Below, piece after piece: positions 38,588-47,211 of a stretch of 64,000 bases of DNA. The stretch's first letter is position 1. Each line of letters begins with the position of its first letter. The stretch is from Terracoccus luteus (lineage in GTDB: Bacteria > Actinomycetota > Actinomycetes > Actinomycetales > Dermatophilaceae), in assembly GCF_003635045.1 (NCBI RefSeq), contig NZ_RBXT01000001.1, positions 1 to 64,000 of the forward strand, in the 5' to 3' direction. Both the position numbers and the translations under genes were made by a program. The notes below the pieces were generated by a model. It was not told the DNA's origin and ran no database searches. It saw only the letters and a list, made by a program, of their open reading frames with translations.

Positions 38588-39363
38588 GCGCCACTACGGG
38601 GACGGGGCTGGCAGGGGTCGAGCTGCCGGGGGCGGCGCTGCTGTCGGCGCGAGGGGTGCGCAAGAGCTTCGGCGACCAGGTCGTGCTGCACGGCGTCGAC
38701 CTCGAGGTGCAGCGCGGCCAGTGCGTCGTGCTCATCGGCGCGTCGGGGTCGGGCAAGTCGACGCTGCTGCGCTGCCTCAACCTGCTCGAGCAGGTCGACG
38801 ACGGCGTCATCACACTCGACGGCCTGGACATCACCGACCCGACGGTGGACGCCGACGCGGTGCGGTCGCGCACCGGCATCGTCTTCCAGGCGTACAACCT
38901 CTTCCCGCACCTCTCGGTGCTCGACAACGTGACGCTCGCGCCGCGGCGGGTGCACCGTGTGGCGCGGGCCGAGGCGGAGGCGCGGGCGATGGACATGCTG
39001 CGTCGGGTCGGGCTGGCCGACAAGGCGCGGGCGCGGCCTGACGACCTGTCGGGCGGGCAGCAGCAGCGGGTCGCCATCGCGCGCGCGATGGTCAGCTCGC
39101 CGCAGCTGCTGCTGCTCGACGAGGTGACGTCGGCGCTCGACCCCGAGCTGGTCGGCGAGGTGCTCGACCTGCTGCGCGACCTGCGCGACGACGGCGTGAC
39201 GATGGTCGTGTCGACACACGAGATGGGGTTTGCGCGCGACGTGGCCGACGTCGTCTGCTTCCTCGAGGGCGGGCGCATCCTCGAGCACGGCACGCCCCAG
39301 CAGGTGCTGGGCGAGCCGCGGGAGGCGCGGACGCGACAGTTCCTCTCGCGCCTCGTGTCGTGA
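38584..39363 (+). CDS. Amino-acid ABC transporter ATP-binding protein (GlnQ type)
   Basis: ATPase of 259 residues: Walker A GASGSGKST, Q-loop FQAYNLFPHLSVLDNV, signature LSGGQQQRVAIARAM, Walker B LLLLDEVTSALDPE, and H-loop STHEMGFARD. Typical of polar amino-acid importers and paired with the permease and receptor upstream. Both ends overlap neighbours by 4 bp, tying the TrmH-like gene to the same transcript. Confidence 0.94.
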   Translation: MSATTGTGLAGVELPGAALLSARGVRKSFGDQVVLHGVDLEVQRGQCVVLIGASGSGKSTLLRCLNLLEQVDDGVITLDGLDITDPTVDADAVRSRTGIVFQAYNLFPHLSVLDNVTLAPRRVHRVARAEAEARAMDMLRRVGLADKARARPDDLSGGQQQRVAIARAMVSSPQLLLLDEVTSALDPELVGEVLDLLRDLRDDGVTMVVSTHEMGFARDVADVVCFLEGGRILEHGTPQQVLGEPREARTRQFLSRLVS

Positions 39364-40052
39364 GCGAGGGCGACGGCGGGGGCGGCATCGAACGTGAGGC
39401 CGTCGGGGTCGGCGACCGCGAGGATGCCGTCGGGGTAGGCCCGTGGGTCGGGCCCTGGCCCGACGACGACCGGCTCGACCCGGCGTTGCTGGAGGAGGGT
39501 GACCGGCGCAACGTCGTCGACGGCTACCGCTACTGGCGGCACGAGGCGATCGTGGCCGACCTCGACACGCGACGGCACGACTTCCACGTCGCGGTCGAGA
39601 ACTGGGGTCACGACTTCAACATCGGCTCGGTGATCCGCACGGCGAACGCCATGGGCGCCATGGCCTTCCACATCGTCGGGCGTCGGCGCTGGAACCGCCG
39701 CGGGGCCATGGTCACCGACCGCTACCAGCACGAGCACCACCACGCCGATGCTGCTGCTCTGGCGGACTGGGCGGCGGCGGAGGGGTTGGTGCTCGTCGGC
39801 GTCGACAACCTGCCGGGGTCGCTGCCGCTCGAGACGTACGACCTGCCGCGGGGTTGTGTGCTGGTCTTCGGCCAGGAGGGCCCGGGCCTGTCGGAGCCCA
39901 TGCGCGACGCCTGCGCGGTCGTGCTGCACGTCGAGCAGTTCGGCTCGACCCGCTCGATCAACGCCGGTGCGGCGGCCGCCATCGCCATGCACGCCTGGGT
40001 GCGCCGCCACGTCTTCGACCAGCACCCCCAGCCCCGTCGAGAGGCCAGATAG
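39360..40052 (+). CDS. TrmH/SpoU-family RNA 2'-O-methyltransferase
   Basis: A 230-residue SPOUT methyltransferase: N1-like NWGHDFNIGSVIRTANAMG, middle VLVFGQEGPGLSE and C-terminal QFGSTRSINAGAAAAIAMHAW form the trefoil-knot SAM site. Target is a tRNA or rRNA ribose. The 60-residue N-terminus is partly disordered. GTG overlaps the transporter ATPase stop. The last residues (PQPRREAR) and the TAG stop are encoded by a copy of the intergenic repeat, so the original C-terminus may have been altered. Confidence 0.88.
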   Translation: MSEGDGGGGIEREAVGVGDREDAVGVGPWVGPWPDDDRLDPALLEEGDRRNVVDGYRYWRHEAIVADLDTRRHDFHVAVENWGHDFNIGSVIRTANAMGAMAFHIVGRRRWNRRGAMVTDRYQHEHHHADAAALADWAAAEGLVLVGVDNLPGSLPLETYDLPRGCVLVFGQEGPGLSEPMRDACAVVLHVEQFGSTRSINAGAAAAIAMHAWVRRHVFDQHPQPRREAR

Positions 40053-40165
40053 ACCCCGTCGAAAGGCCAATCCCCGACACCCACGGCCGGGGCGCCCCCT
40101 CACGCTGACACCGTCGAGAGGCCACTTTCCGACACGCGCGGTGTCGCGACGTGGCCTTTCGACGG
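40032..40165. repeat. Intergenic repeat cluster, locus 3, with long hairpin
   Basis: A 51-bp block at 40032-40082 (GTCGAGAGGCCAGATAG then GTCGAAAGGCCAATCCCC) is nearly identical, with about two mismatches, to the reverse complement of 44121-44172. A hairpin follows: CCGTCGAGAGGCCAC (40111-40125) against GTGGCCTTTCGACGG (40151-40165), 14/15 paired, with inner CGACAC/GTGTCG arms. Confidence 0.85.
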
Positions 40166-40177
40166 TTCGGGTCGGGG

Positions 40178-41341
40178 TCAGCCGGTGGCCTCGCGGCCGC
40201 GCCAGCGCAGTGGCGTCTCGCCGTACTCCTCGAGCACGTGAGCGGCGACGCCGTAGCTGCGGGCGACCTGGAACAGCACCTCCCCGGCCGCCGCCGGCAG
40301 GTCGAGAGCGTGCAGCACGGCGGCCGCCGCGAGGTCGACGTTCGGATGCCGTCCGGTCCCGTCGGCGACCACCCGCACCACCTCGTCGAGGCGCTTGCGC
40401 AACCGGGTCGTGCCGCGCAGGTCGGCCAGGGCGTCGAGCACCAGCTCGGCGCGGGGGTCGCCGTCGGGGTACAGGAAGTGCCCGAACCCGGGCACGGTGC
40501 CGTGCCGCCGGGTGGCCTCGGCGACGACGTCGCGGGGGGCGGCGCCGTGGGCCAGGAGGGCGTGGGCGGCGATGGGAGCGGCCCCGTGCAAGGGGCCCGC
40601 CATCGCGGCGTAGGCCGCGCAGAGGCAGTGGGTCAGACCGGCGCGGGTCGAGGCCGCGACCCGCGCGGCCACGGTCGAGGCGGTCAGCCCGTGGTCGAGC
40701 AGGGCGGTCAGCATGAGGCCGAGCAGCCGTCGACCGCCCGGTGTGCCGTCGTGTCCTGCGAGCGAGCGCATCAGTGCCCGCGGCAGATCCGTGACGCCGC
40801 CGCGGTCGTCGCCACCGAGGAGTACGACGGCGCGCGGTACGAGGGCCAGCGCGGTCGAGCGCACGAGGTCAGGGGAGAGGTCCGGGCCGAACGGGTCGGA
40901 TCCCGCCAGCGCCTGCACGGCGACCGGCATCCGTCGTTCGAGCGGCAGCAGGACGACCGCGCGCACGACCGGCACCGGCACGGCTGGGAGCGAGCCGGTC
41001 GCGGCATCCGGGTCGCCGAGGACGAGGGCGGCCGCGCGGTCGAAGGGGAGGTCGGTCACGTCGGCGAGCGGCACACCCCGGTAGAGCAGGTCACCGTCGC
41101 GTTGTGAGCTCACGCCGGTCGCCACCCCTCGAAACCGCAGCAGGGGCTGCGCGGCGCGTGCCGGTCGCGACGCCGCCGCGAGGGAGTCGACCTCCGCGCG
41201 GTCGAACAGGCTCTCCTGCTGGCCGGGGCGTCGCTCGCTGTGTAGCAGCCCGCGGCTGACGTAGGCGTACAGGCTGGCCCGCTTGACCCCGAGGCGCTGC
41301 GCCGCCTCGGTGGTCGTGATCCACCGCTCCGACTCGGCCAC
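40178..41341 (-). CDS. HTH-citrate synthase fusion protein (CitA-like)
   Basis: A 387-residue protein. A MerR/excisionase-type HTH (residues 5-50, WITTTEAAQRLGVKRASLYAYVSRGLL) is fused to a citrate-synthase fold. The catalytic-type His residues are present (GPLHGAAP; PGFGHFLYPDGDPRAE), and NVDLAAAAV holds an Asp. The usual RPxxxYxG end is replaced by LRWRGREATG. It may be an enzyme, a regulator or both. GTTGATC/GATCAAC palindromes lie in the 87-bp gap to the divergent citrate synthase; autoregulation by the HTH is inferred. Confidence 0.85.
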   Translation of the reverse strand: MAESERWITTTEAAQRLGVKRASLYAYVSRGLLHSERRPGQQESLFDRAEVDSLAAASRPARAAQPLLRFRGVATGVSSQRDGDLLYRGVPLADVTDLPFDRAAALVLGDPDAATGSLPAVPVPVVRAVVLLPLERRMPVAVQALAGSDPFGPDLSPDLVRSTALALVPRAVVLLGGDDRGGVTDLPRALMRSLAGHDGTPGGRRLLGLMLTALLDHGLTASTVAARVAASTRAGLTHCLCAAYAAMAGPLHGAAPIAAHALLAHGAAPRDVVAEATRRHGTVPGFGHFLYPDGDPRAELVLDALADLRGTTRLRKRLDEVVRVVADGTGRHPNVDLAAAAVLHALDLPAAAGEVLFQVARSYGVAAHVLEEYGETPLRWRGREATG

Positions 41342-41355
41342 CGCGTCCTCCTGAC

Positions 41356-41390
41356 GTTGATCCGATCAACATTGACCATGTTGATCAACA
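41356..41390. promoter_or_regulatory. Two palindromic operators between the citrate-synthase genes
   Basis: GTTGATCCGATCAAC (41356-41370) and TGTTGATCAACA (41379-41390), centres about 21 bp apart (two helical turns). A -35-like TTGACC at 41372-41377 lies between them. Confidence 0.75.
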
Positions 41391-41428
41391 CCGATCAGAG
41401 TGGCAGAAACGACCGAGAGGAGCACGTC

Positions 41429-42598
41429 ATGAACGCACCGTCGACAGCCGTCGAGGTACCCCGGGGCCTGGCCGGTGTCGTCGTCACCGACACCGAGATC
41501 GGCGACGTCCGCGGCGAGGAGGGGTTCTACCACTACCGGCAGTACTCGGCCGTCGAGCTCGCCGAGTCGGTCGGCGTCGAGCAGGCGTGGCACCTGCTGC
41601 TGCACGGCCACCTGCCCGACGACGACGAGCTGCGTGACTTCCGTGAGCACATCGGTCGGCTCCGGGTCATACCGGAGGTGCTCGACCGGCTGCTCCCCGA
41701 GCTGTGCGAAGCGAGCGACGACCCCCTCCAGACGCTCCGCACCGCCCTGTCGGTGTGGGGTTCCGCCACCGGTCTCCGACCCCTCTACGACTGCGACGAG
41801 AGCGAGACGCTCGGCTCCGCCCTCGCCGCAGCGGCCGTGACGCCGACCATTCTGGCGGCCGCCCACCGCCTGGCCCAAGGCCTCGAGCCCGTGCCCGCCG
41901 ACCCGTCGCTCGGGCACGCCGAGGACTACCTGCGGATGCTGACGGGGCGCCCGCCGTCAGCCCGCGAGCTGCGTGCGGTCGAGCAGTACCTCGTCTCGAC
42001 GATGGACCACGGCTTCAACGCCTCCACCTTCACCGCCCGGGTCATCGCCTCGACCGGTGCCGACCTCGCCGCCTGTCTGGTCGGGGCCATCGGCAGCTTC
42101 TCGGGGCCCCGACACGGCGGGGCTCCGAGCCGCGCGCTGCAGGCCCTCGACGAGATCGGCACCGTCGACCGCGCCGCCGACTACGTCCGCGCCAAGATCA
42201 CGGCCGGCGACCGGGTCATGGGTTTCGGCCACGCCGTCTACCGCACGCGTGACCCGAGGTCCGAGATGCTCAAGCGCACCGCCCTCGGGTTCGACGACCC
42301 ACTGGTCGACCTCGCTGTGGCGGTCGAGGACACTTTTGAGCGCACCCTCGCTGAGCTCAAGCCCGGCCGACCACTGTTCGCCAACGTGGAGTACTACGCC
42401 GGAGTCGTCATGAAGCTCGCCGGCATCGACCCCAGCATGTTCACCCCGACCTTCTGCGTCGCCCGGGTCGTCGGCTGGACCGCCAACGTCGTCGAGCAGA
42501 GCCGTGACAGTAAGATCATCCGGCCCGCCGCCCGGTACGTGGGGCCACCGGCCCCGCAGCCGGTGCCCACCCGGCATCCGGCCCGTACGACCCCTTAA
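41429..42598 (+). CDS. Citrate synthase (citrate/2-methylcitrate synthase type)
   Basis: A 389-residue citrate synthase that condenses acetyl-CoA (or propionyl-CoA) with oxaloacetate. Features: GLAGVVVTDTEIGDVRGEEG, DHGFNASTFTARVIAST, GPRHGGAPSRALQ (His), MGFGHAVYRTRDPRSE (His) and RVVGWTANVVEQ...IIRP. The catalytic Asp position reads NVEYYAG with Glu, as in other actinobacterial CitA-type proteins. Strong GAGAGGAG lies upstream of ATG. Its partner is the divergent HTH-citrate synthase. The C-terminal tail (PVPTRHPARTTP) is poorly conserved and contains a GGCATCC word. Confidence 0.9.
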   Translation: MNAPSTAVEVPRGLAGVVVTDTEIGDVRGEEGFYHYRQYSAVELAESVGVEQAWHLLLHGHLPDDDELRDFREHIGRLRVIPEVLDRLLPELCEASDDPLQTLRTALSVWGSATGLRPLYDCDESETLGSALAAAAVTPTILAAAHRLAQGLEPVPADPSLGHAEDYLRMLTGRPPSARELRAVEQYLVSTMDHGFNASTFTARVIASTGADLAACLVGAIGSFSGPRHGGAPSRALQALDEIGTVDRAADYVRAKITAGDRVMGFGHAVYRTRDPRSEMLKRTALGFDDPLVDLAVAVEDTFERTLAELKPGRPLFANVEYYAGVVMKLAGIDPSMFTPTFCVARVVGWTANVVEQSRDSKIIRPAARYVGPPAPQPVPTRHPARTTP

Positions 42599-42609
42599 GT
42601 CAAGCTTGG

Positions 42610-42672
42610 CGTGACCACTCGACGTGCCCCAAGCGTCCTTTCGACGGGGTGTACGAGCCCTCTCGACGGGGT
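42610..42672. repeat. Intergenic repeats, locus 4
   Basis: Reverse-oriented units: TGACCACTCGAC, CCTTTCGACGGGGTGTACGAG and CCTCTCGACGGGGTGG. They occupy the gap between citrate synthase and the MFS gene and run to within 20 bp of the latter's GTG. Confidence 0.7.
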
Positions 42673-42693
42673 GGGGCGTGGTGGACTGGCGGC

Positions 42694-43968
42694 GTGAGCG
42701 AGCCGCCGAGCAGCAGACTGCTGGGCCACCGTGGGTTCGTGCTGTTCTGGGTCGCCGACGGGGTGTCGAACCTCGGCACCTTCGTGTCGGGGCTCGCTGT
42801 GCAGCTGCTGCTCATCGAGACGCTCGGGGCCGACCAGCAGGAGGTCGGGCTCGTGCGGTCGGCCCAGTGGCTGCCGTACCTGCTCTTCGGGCTGCTCGCC
42901 GGCGTGCTCGTCGACCGGGTGCGTCGCAAGCCGCTGCTCGTCGGCGCCGACGCGCTGTCGGCGGTGCTGTTCGGCGGCGTCGGAGTGCTGGCGCTGACGG
43001 GCCACCTGAGCGTCGGGCTGCTCGCCGCGGTCGTCTTCGTCGTCGGGTCGGCCTCGATGGTGTCGTCGGCGGCGAACCAGTCGTACCTGCCGAGCCTCGT
43101 GCCCGCGCCCCTGCTGCCGGTCGCCAACGCCCGGCTGCACCAGACGTACACCGCTGCGCAGTCGGTCGGTCCCCTCGTCGCCGGGCTCCTCGTGCGGGCG
43201 CTCAGCGCGCCGGTGGCGGTGCTCGTCGACGCGCTCTCGTACGCGGTGTCCGCGGTGGTCGTGGCCGGCATCCGTGACGGTGAGCGTGAGCCGGACCGAC
43301 CAGCTAGCCCCTCAGCCTCGCGGCGCCAGGTACTCGCCGAGCTGCGCGAGGGCGCCGCGTGGGTCTACCGCCACGAGACCCTTCGCCCGTACGCGATCTC
43401 GCTGCACACGTGGTTCCTCGGCAACGGGCTCGTCGGCACGTTGCTCGTCTTCTTCGCCACCACCGAGCTCGGCCTCGGCCCGGTCGCGGTCGGCCTCGTG
43501 CTGGCGGTCGCCGGGGTGAGCGGCGTCGTCGGGGCCGGTCTGGCGCCACGCCTCGGCGACCGCTTCGGCGTCGGACCCGTCATGGTGGCCTCACAGTGGC
43601 TCTCGCCCATCGGGTTCGCCCTGCTGCTGCTCGCCCAGCCCGGCCCGAGCGCGCTGCTGTGGCCCGTGGTCGCGAACCTCGTCGTCGGCCTCGGCATGGG
43701 GGCGGGCGACCCCCTCGGCCTCAGCCACCGCACGACCGTGACGCCCGACCGGCTGCGCGGCCGCATGAACGCGACGATCCGCTCGTTCAACTGGGGCACG
43801 CTGGCCGTCGCCGCCCCGCTCGCGGGCTGGCTCGCCACGAGCTTCGGCAATCGCTCGGCCATCGCCGCCGGCATCGTCGTGCTGGCGGTCTCGGCGGTGG
43901 TGCTGACGGCATCCCCGGTCCGCCGGGTGCGCACGACGGCTGCCCCGGGCGAACACACCGAGCAGTGA
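42694..43968 (+). CDS. MFS transporter (DHA3-type exporter)
   Basis: A 424-residue major-facilitator protein with 12 helices: FVLFWVADGVSNLGTFVSGLAVQLL, LLFGLLAGVLVDRVRRKPLL (motif A), and C-half motif NATIRSFNWGTLAVAAPLAGWLA. This is the EntS/macrolide-efflux-like DHA3 pattern; substrate unknown. GTG 42694 is chosen because the ATG at 42649 lies inside the upstream repeat. No good ribosome site is visible. The final residues (APGEHTEQ) and stop lie in a 20-bp arm of a long inverted repeat. Confidence 0.83.
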   Translation: MSEPPSSRLLGHRGFVLFWVADGVSNLGTFVSGLAVQLLLIETLGADQQEVGLVRSAQWLPYLLFGLLAGVLVDRVRRKPLLVGADALSAVLFGGVGVLALTGHLSVGLLAAVVFVVGSASMVSSAANQSYLPSLVPAPLLPVANARLHQTYTAAQSVGPLVAGLLVRALSAPVAVLVDALSYAVSAVVVAGIRDGEREPDRPASPSASRRQVLAELREGAAWVYRHETLRPYAISLHTWFLGNGLVGTLLVFFATTELGLGPVAVGLVLAVAGVSGVVGAGLAPRLGDRFGVGPVMVASQWLSPIGFALLLLAQPGPSALLWPVVANLVVGLGMGAGDPLGLSHRTTVTPDRLRGRMNATIRSFNWGTLAVAAPLAGWLATSFGNRSAIAAGIVVLAVSAVVLTASPVRRVRTTAAPGEHTEQ

Positions 43969-44021
43969 GCAGTTCTACGAGTTACAACGCGTGAAGTCGG
44001 ACATTGCTCGGTGTGTTCGCC
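43948..44021. repeat. Long inverted repeat across the 3' end of the MFS gene
   Basis: Arms of 20 bp (43948-43967 and 44002-44021, one mismatch; core GGCGAACACACCGAGCA) separated by 34 bp. The left arm includes the last MFS codons and stop. Probably a terminator, or the relic of a small inverted element. Confidence 0.75.
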
Positions 44022-44074
44022 GAGCAGCGGGCCGGATGCCGGGTCGCCGGCTTCCAACCGACGCCCCCTTGCGC

Positions 44075-44175
44075 CGAGTGGCCACCTCCCCTGACGGGAA
44101 GTGGCCACTCGACGGTGTTTGGGGTGTCGGGGGTTGGCCTTTCGACGGGGTCTATATGGCCTCTCGACGGGGTAG
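44075..44175. repeat. Intergenic repeat cluster, locus 5
   Basis: Perfect 11-bp hairpin CGAGTGGCCAC / GTGGCCACTCG (44075-44085, 44101-44111). Next is the reverse complement of the 51-bp block at 40032-40082 (44121-44172). It lies between the convergent MFS and ABC-exporter genes. Confidence 0.85.
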
Positions 44176-44191
44176 GCGGGGGTGGGGCGGG

Positions 44192-45439
44192 TCAGGCGTC
44201 GGAGGCCTTGAGGCCCTCGCGCCACGACATCTTGCCGCGGGTCTGCATGAGCGAGCGGCGGTAGATGCGCTCGCCGACGACGACGGTCACGGCCGCGAAG
44301 GCGAGCATGAGCAGCAGGGCCACGACCGGCTCCCACCAGGCAGCCTCGCCCGACAGGATGCGGCCCGGCATCGCCACGACCGACATGATCGGCACGAACG
44401 ACGCGATCTTGAGCGCCGTTCCGGTCACGGTGAACCCGATGACGTAGACGAGCATGAGCACCATCGTCATCGGCGAGGTCGTGCTCTGGAGGTCCTCGGT
44501 GCGCGAGGCCAGGGCGCCGGCCACGGCGAAGAGGCAGGCGAGGGCGAAGAACCCCACGGCGAAGAAGACGACGAACCACACGACCGCCGCCGACAGCCCC
44601 GGCAGCAGCCCCGACAGGTCGGTGAACGAGACCGCCACGAGCCCGACCGCGCCGTAGAGGATCACCTGACCCAGCGCCAGCAGCGAGTTGCCGAGCACCT
44701 TGCCGGCCAGCAGCTCGCGCAGCGGGATGGCCGTCGCGATGATCTCGACGAGCCGCGACTGCTTCTCCTCGACGACGCTGGCCGCGATCTGCTGCCCGAA
44801 GAGCATCGCCGCCATGAAGAACAGCAGGGCGAACGCCAACGTGGCGAGCCGGATGGCGCCGGTGTTGTCCTCGGCCCCGTCGAGCCGTTCGGTGGCGAGC
44901 ACCGTGCCCCGCTCGATGGCCTCGACGCTCGTGCCGGCGGCGGCCGCGTTCGCGGAGAGCGCCTCCGACCTCACCGCGTCGGCGAGCGCGGTCTGCACCG
45001 AGCCGCCCGGCGTGTCGGTGCTGGTGAGCACCCACGAGCCGTTCGAGCCCTGGTGCAGCCAGGCGTCGGCGTCACCGGCGGTCAGGGCCGACCGGGCCGC
45101 GGCCTCGCTCGACAGCGTCGTCGCCTCGATCTCGGTGCTCGAGTCAGCCGCCTTCGCAGCCGCGGCGGCCGTCGAGACGAGCCGACCGGCATCCTGCGAC
45201 GTCACGGCCACCGTCGCGGTCGACGTGCGCCCGCTCTGCCACGCCGAGAACGCGCCGATGCCGACGATGAAGACGAGGGTGATGAGGGTCGAGACGAGGA
45301 AGGCGCGGTTGGTCAGGCGCACCACGACCTCGCGGCCGGCGACGATCGCCCATGGGCGGCCGGCCTGCGGGGCGCGCTCGCGCGAGCCGTCGCCCCCTGC
45401 TGCGGACGTGCGGGGGCTGGGGTCGGTCTGGGTGGTCAT
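44192..45439 (-). CDS. ABC-2 type exporter permease (NatB-like)
   Basis: A 415-residue permease: an N-terminal helix after residue 40 (FLVSTLITLVFIVGIGAFSAW), a large extracellular domain (about 65-205, Ala/Ser/Thr-rich), then six helices with the MLFGQQIAASVVEEKQSRLVEII motif typical of NatB. Exports ions or small molecules together with the ATPase. ATG overlaps the ATPase stop (ATGA). A two-component system lies directly upstream on the same strand and probably controls the pair. Confidence 0.88.
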   Translation of the reverse strand: MTTQTDPSPRTSAAGGDGSRERAPQAGRPWAIVAGREVVVRLTNRAFLVSTLITLVFIVGIGAFSAWQSGRTSTATVAVTSQDAGRLVSTAAAAAKAADSSTEIEATTLSSEAAARSALTAGDADAWLHQGSNGSWVLTSTDTPGGSVQTALADAVRSEALSANAAAAGTSVEAIERGTVLATERLDGAEDNTGAIRLATLAFALLFFMAAMLFGQQIAASVVEEKQSRLVEIIATAIPLRELLAGKVLGNSLLALGQVILYGAVGLVAVSFTDLSGLLPGLSAAVVWFVVFFAVGFFALACLFAVAGALASRTEDLQSTTSPMTMVLMLVYVIGFTVTGTALKIASFVPIMSVVAMPGRILSGEAAWWEPVVALLLMLAFAAVTVVVGERIYRRSLMQTRGKMSWREGLKASDA

Positions 45440-46401
45440 GCCGTCACCTCACGGTAGATCTGGGCCAGCGACGGGCGCTGCTGGGCGAAGTCGAGGACGT
45501 CGCCGCGCTCGAGCGCGGCGCTGAGCAGGGCGCGGGAGGCGCGCTCGTCGGTGAGCTCGACGACCGCGGTGGGCCCGTCGACGTCGACGACGTGGATGCC
45601 GGGGACGCCGCGCACCCAGCCCGCGTCGCCCGACAGGACGAGGCGGTGGCGCACGACCGACGTCGACCGCAGCTCGTCGGAGGTGCCGGCGGCGACGACC
45701 TTGCCGCGGGCCAGCACGACGAGGCGCTCGCACAGCCGCTCGACGAGGTCGAGCTGGTGCGAGCTGAAGAGCACCGGCACGCCGCGGCTCGTGTGCTCGC
45801 GCAGCAGGTCGACCATGTTGTCGACGGCGGCCGGGTCGAGGCCGCTGAACGGCTCGTCGAGCACGAGGGCCTGCGGGCGCCCCATGAGCGCGGCGATGAT
45901 CTGCACGCGCTGCTGGTTGCCGAGCGAGAGCTTCTGCACCCTCTCCTTCGCGCGCTCGCCGAGCCCGAGGCGCTCGAGGTGCTCGGTCACCGACGCCTTC
46001 GCGGCCGAGGCCGTCAGCCCGCGCAGCCGCCCGAGGTAGACGAGCTGGTCGAGCACCGCCTGGTCGGGGTAGAGCCCGCGCTCCTCGGGCATGTAGCCGA
46101 ACTCGCGCCGGTCGATCGCCGTGACGGGCCGTCCGCGCCACCGCACCTCGCCGGCGGTGGGCGACAGCACGCCCATGATCATGCGCATCGTCGTCGTCTT
46201 GCCGGCGCCGTTGCCGCCGACGAAACCCGTCAACAGTCCTCCGGTGACGGTGAAGTCGACGCCGTCGACGGCGCGGATGTCACCGAACGCGCGGGTCAGC
46301 CCGCGCACCTCGATGTCGTCACCACCGCGCGCGGTGGTCGAGGGGGATGCCGACCGGCCGGCATCCGGTGGGGTGGTGCGGCTCTCGGTGTGCTGGCTCA
46401 T
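45436..46401 (-). CDS. ABC exporter ATP-binding protein (NatA-like)
   Basis: ATPase of 321 residues: Walker A GGNGAGKTTT, Q-loop YMPEERGLYP, signature LSLGNQQRVQ (the NatA/DrrA-type variant of LSGGQ), Walker B ALVLDEPFSGLDP, and a C-terminal extension ending AQQRPSLAQIYREVTA. ATG 46401 is chosen: TAGCGT (46409-46414) ends 7 nt upstream (leaderless), whereas the GTG at 46410 would lie inside that box. The permease follows with an ATGA overlap. Confidence 0.92.
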   Translation of the reverse strand: MSQHTESRTTPPDAGRSASPSTTARGGDDIEVRGLTRAFGDIRAVDGVDFTVTGGLLTGFVGGNGAGKTTTMRMIMGVLSPTAGEVRWRGRPVTAIDRREFGYMPEERGLYPDQAVLDQLVYLGRLRGLTASAAKASVTEHLERLGLGERAKERVQKLSLGNQQRVQIIAALMGRPQALVLDEPFSGLDPAAVDNMVDLLREHTSRGVPVLFSSHQLDLVERLCERLVVLARGKVVAAGTSDELRSTSVVRHRLVLSGDAGWVRGVPGIHVVDVDGPTAVVELTDERASRALLSAALERGDVLDFAQQRPSLAQIYREVTA

Positions 46402-46437
46402 GACGCCCACGCTAGGCCTGCGGTGACTCGCGGGGGA

Positions 46438-47211
46438 TCAGCCGGGCGGGGGAGCCGTGACCTCCCCCGGGAGGATGAGCCCGGTCTCGTACGCGAGCAC
46501 GACGGCCTGCACGCGGTCGCGCAGGTGCAGCTTGGCGAAGACGTTCGACAGGTGCGTCTTGACCGTCGCCTCGCCGAGGAACAGGGTGCGCGCGATCTCG
46601 GCGTTCGACAGCCCCCGCCCGACGAGCTCGAGCACCTCGCGCTCGCGCGGGGTCAGCTCGTCCAGCCGCGGATCACGTTGCAGCGCAGCACCGCCCGGCG
46701 TTGACGCACCAGCGGGGATGCCGGTCGGCCCGGTCCCCGGGGCGCCCCCCGTCCGCTCTCGGGCCCGCTGCTCGATCAGCCGCCGGGTCACCTCGGGGGC
46801 GAGCAGGGCGTTGCCGTCGGCGACGGTGCGCACGGCCTGCACGAGGTGCTCGGGGTCGGCGTTCTTGAGGAGGAACCCGCTCGCGCCGGCGTCGAGGCCG
46901 CCGAAGACGTAGTCGTCGCGGTCGAAGGTGGTGAGGATGACGACCTGCGACAGGCCCTCGTCGACGATGTGGCCGGTGGCCTCGATGCCGTCCATGACCG
47001 GCATCTGCACGTCCATGAGCACGATGTCGGGGCGCAGCTCGCGGGCCAGCGTCAGCGCCGCGGCCCCGTCGGCGGCCTCGCCGACCACCTCGACGTCGCT
47101 CTCGACCGAGAGGATGAGCCGGAACCCCGAGCGCACGAGCTGCTGGTCGTCGACGAGCAGCACGCGGATGGGTCGGCTGCGCGGGTTCGACTGTGACGTG
47201 GGGTCGTTCAT
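46438..47211 (-). CDS. NarL/LuxR-family response regulator
   Basis: A 257-residue regulator. The receiver (about 15-130) has LLVDDQQLV, LMDVQMPVMDG (phospho-acceptor Asp), LTTFD and LLKNADP. A Gly/Pro-rich linker longer than usual (about 150-185) follows, then a LuxR HTH (LTPREREVLELVGRGLSNAEIARTLFLGEATVKTHLSNV). ATG overlaps the kinase stop (ATGA). It probably controls the adjacent NatAB exporter, as in many DesK/NarL systems. Confidence 0.93.
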   Translation of the reverse strand: MNDPTSQSNPRSRPIRVLLVDDQQLVRSGFRLILSVESDVEVVGEAADGAAALTLARELRPDIVLMDVQMPVMDGIEATGHIVDEGLSQVVILTTFDRDDYVFGGLDAGASGFLLKNADPEHLVQAVRTVADGNALLAPEVTRRLIEQRARERTGGAPGTGPTGIPAGASTPGGAALQRDPRLDELTPREREVLELVGRGLSNAEIARTLFLGEATVKTHLSNVFAKLHLRDRVQAVVLAYETGLILPGEVTAPPPG

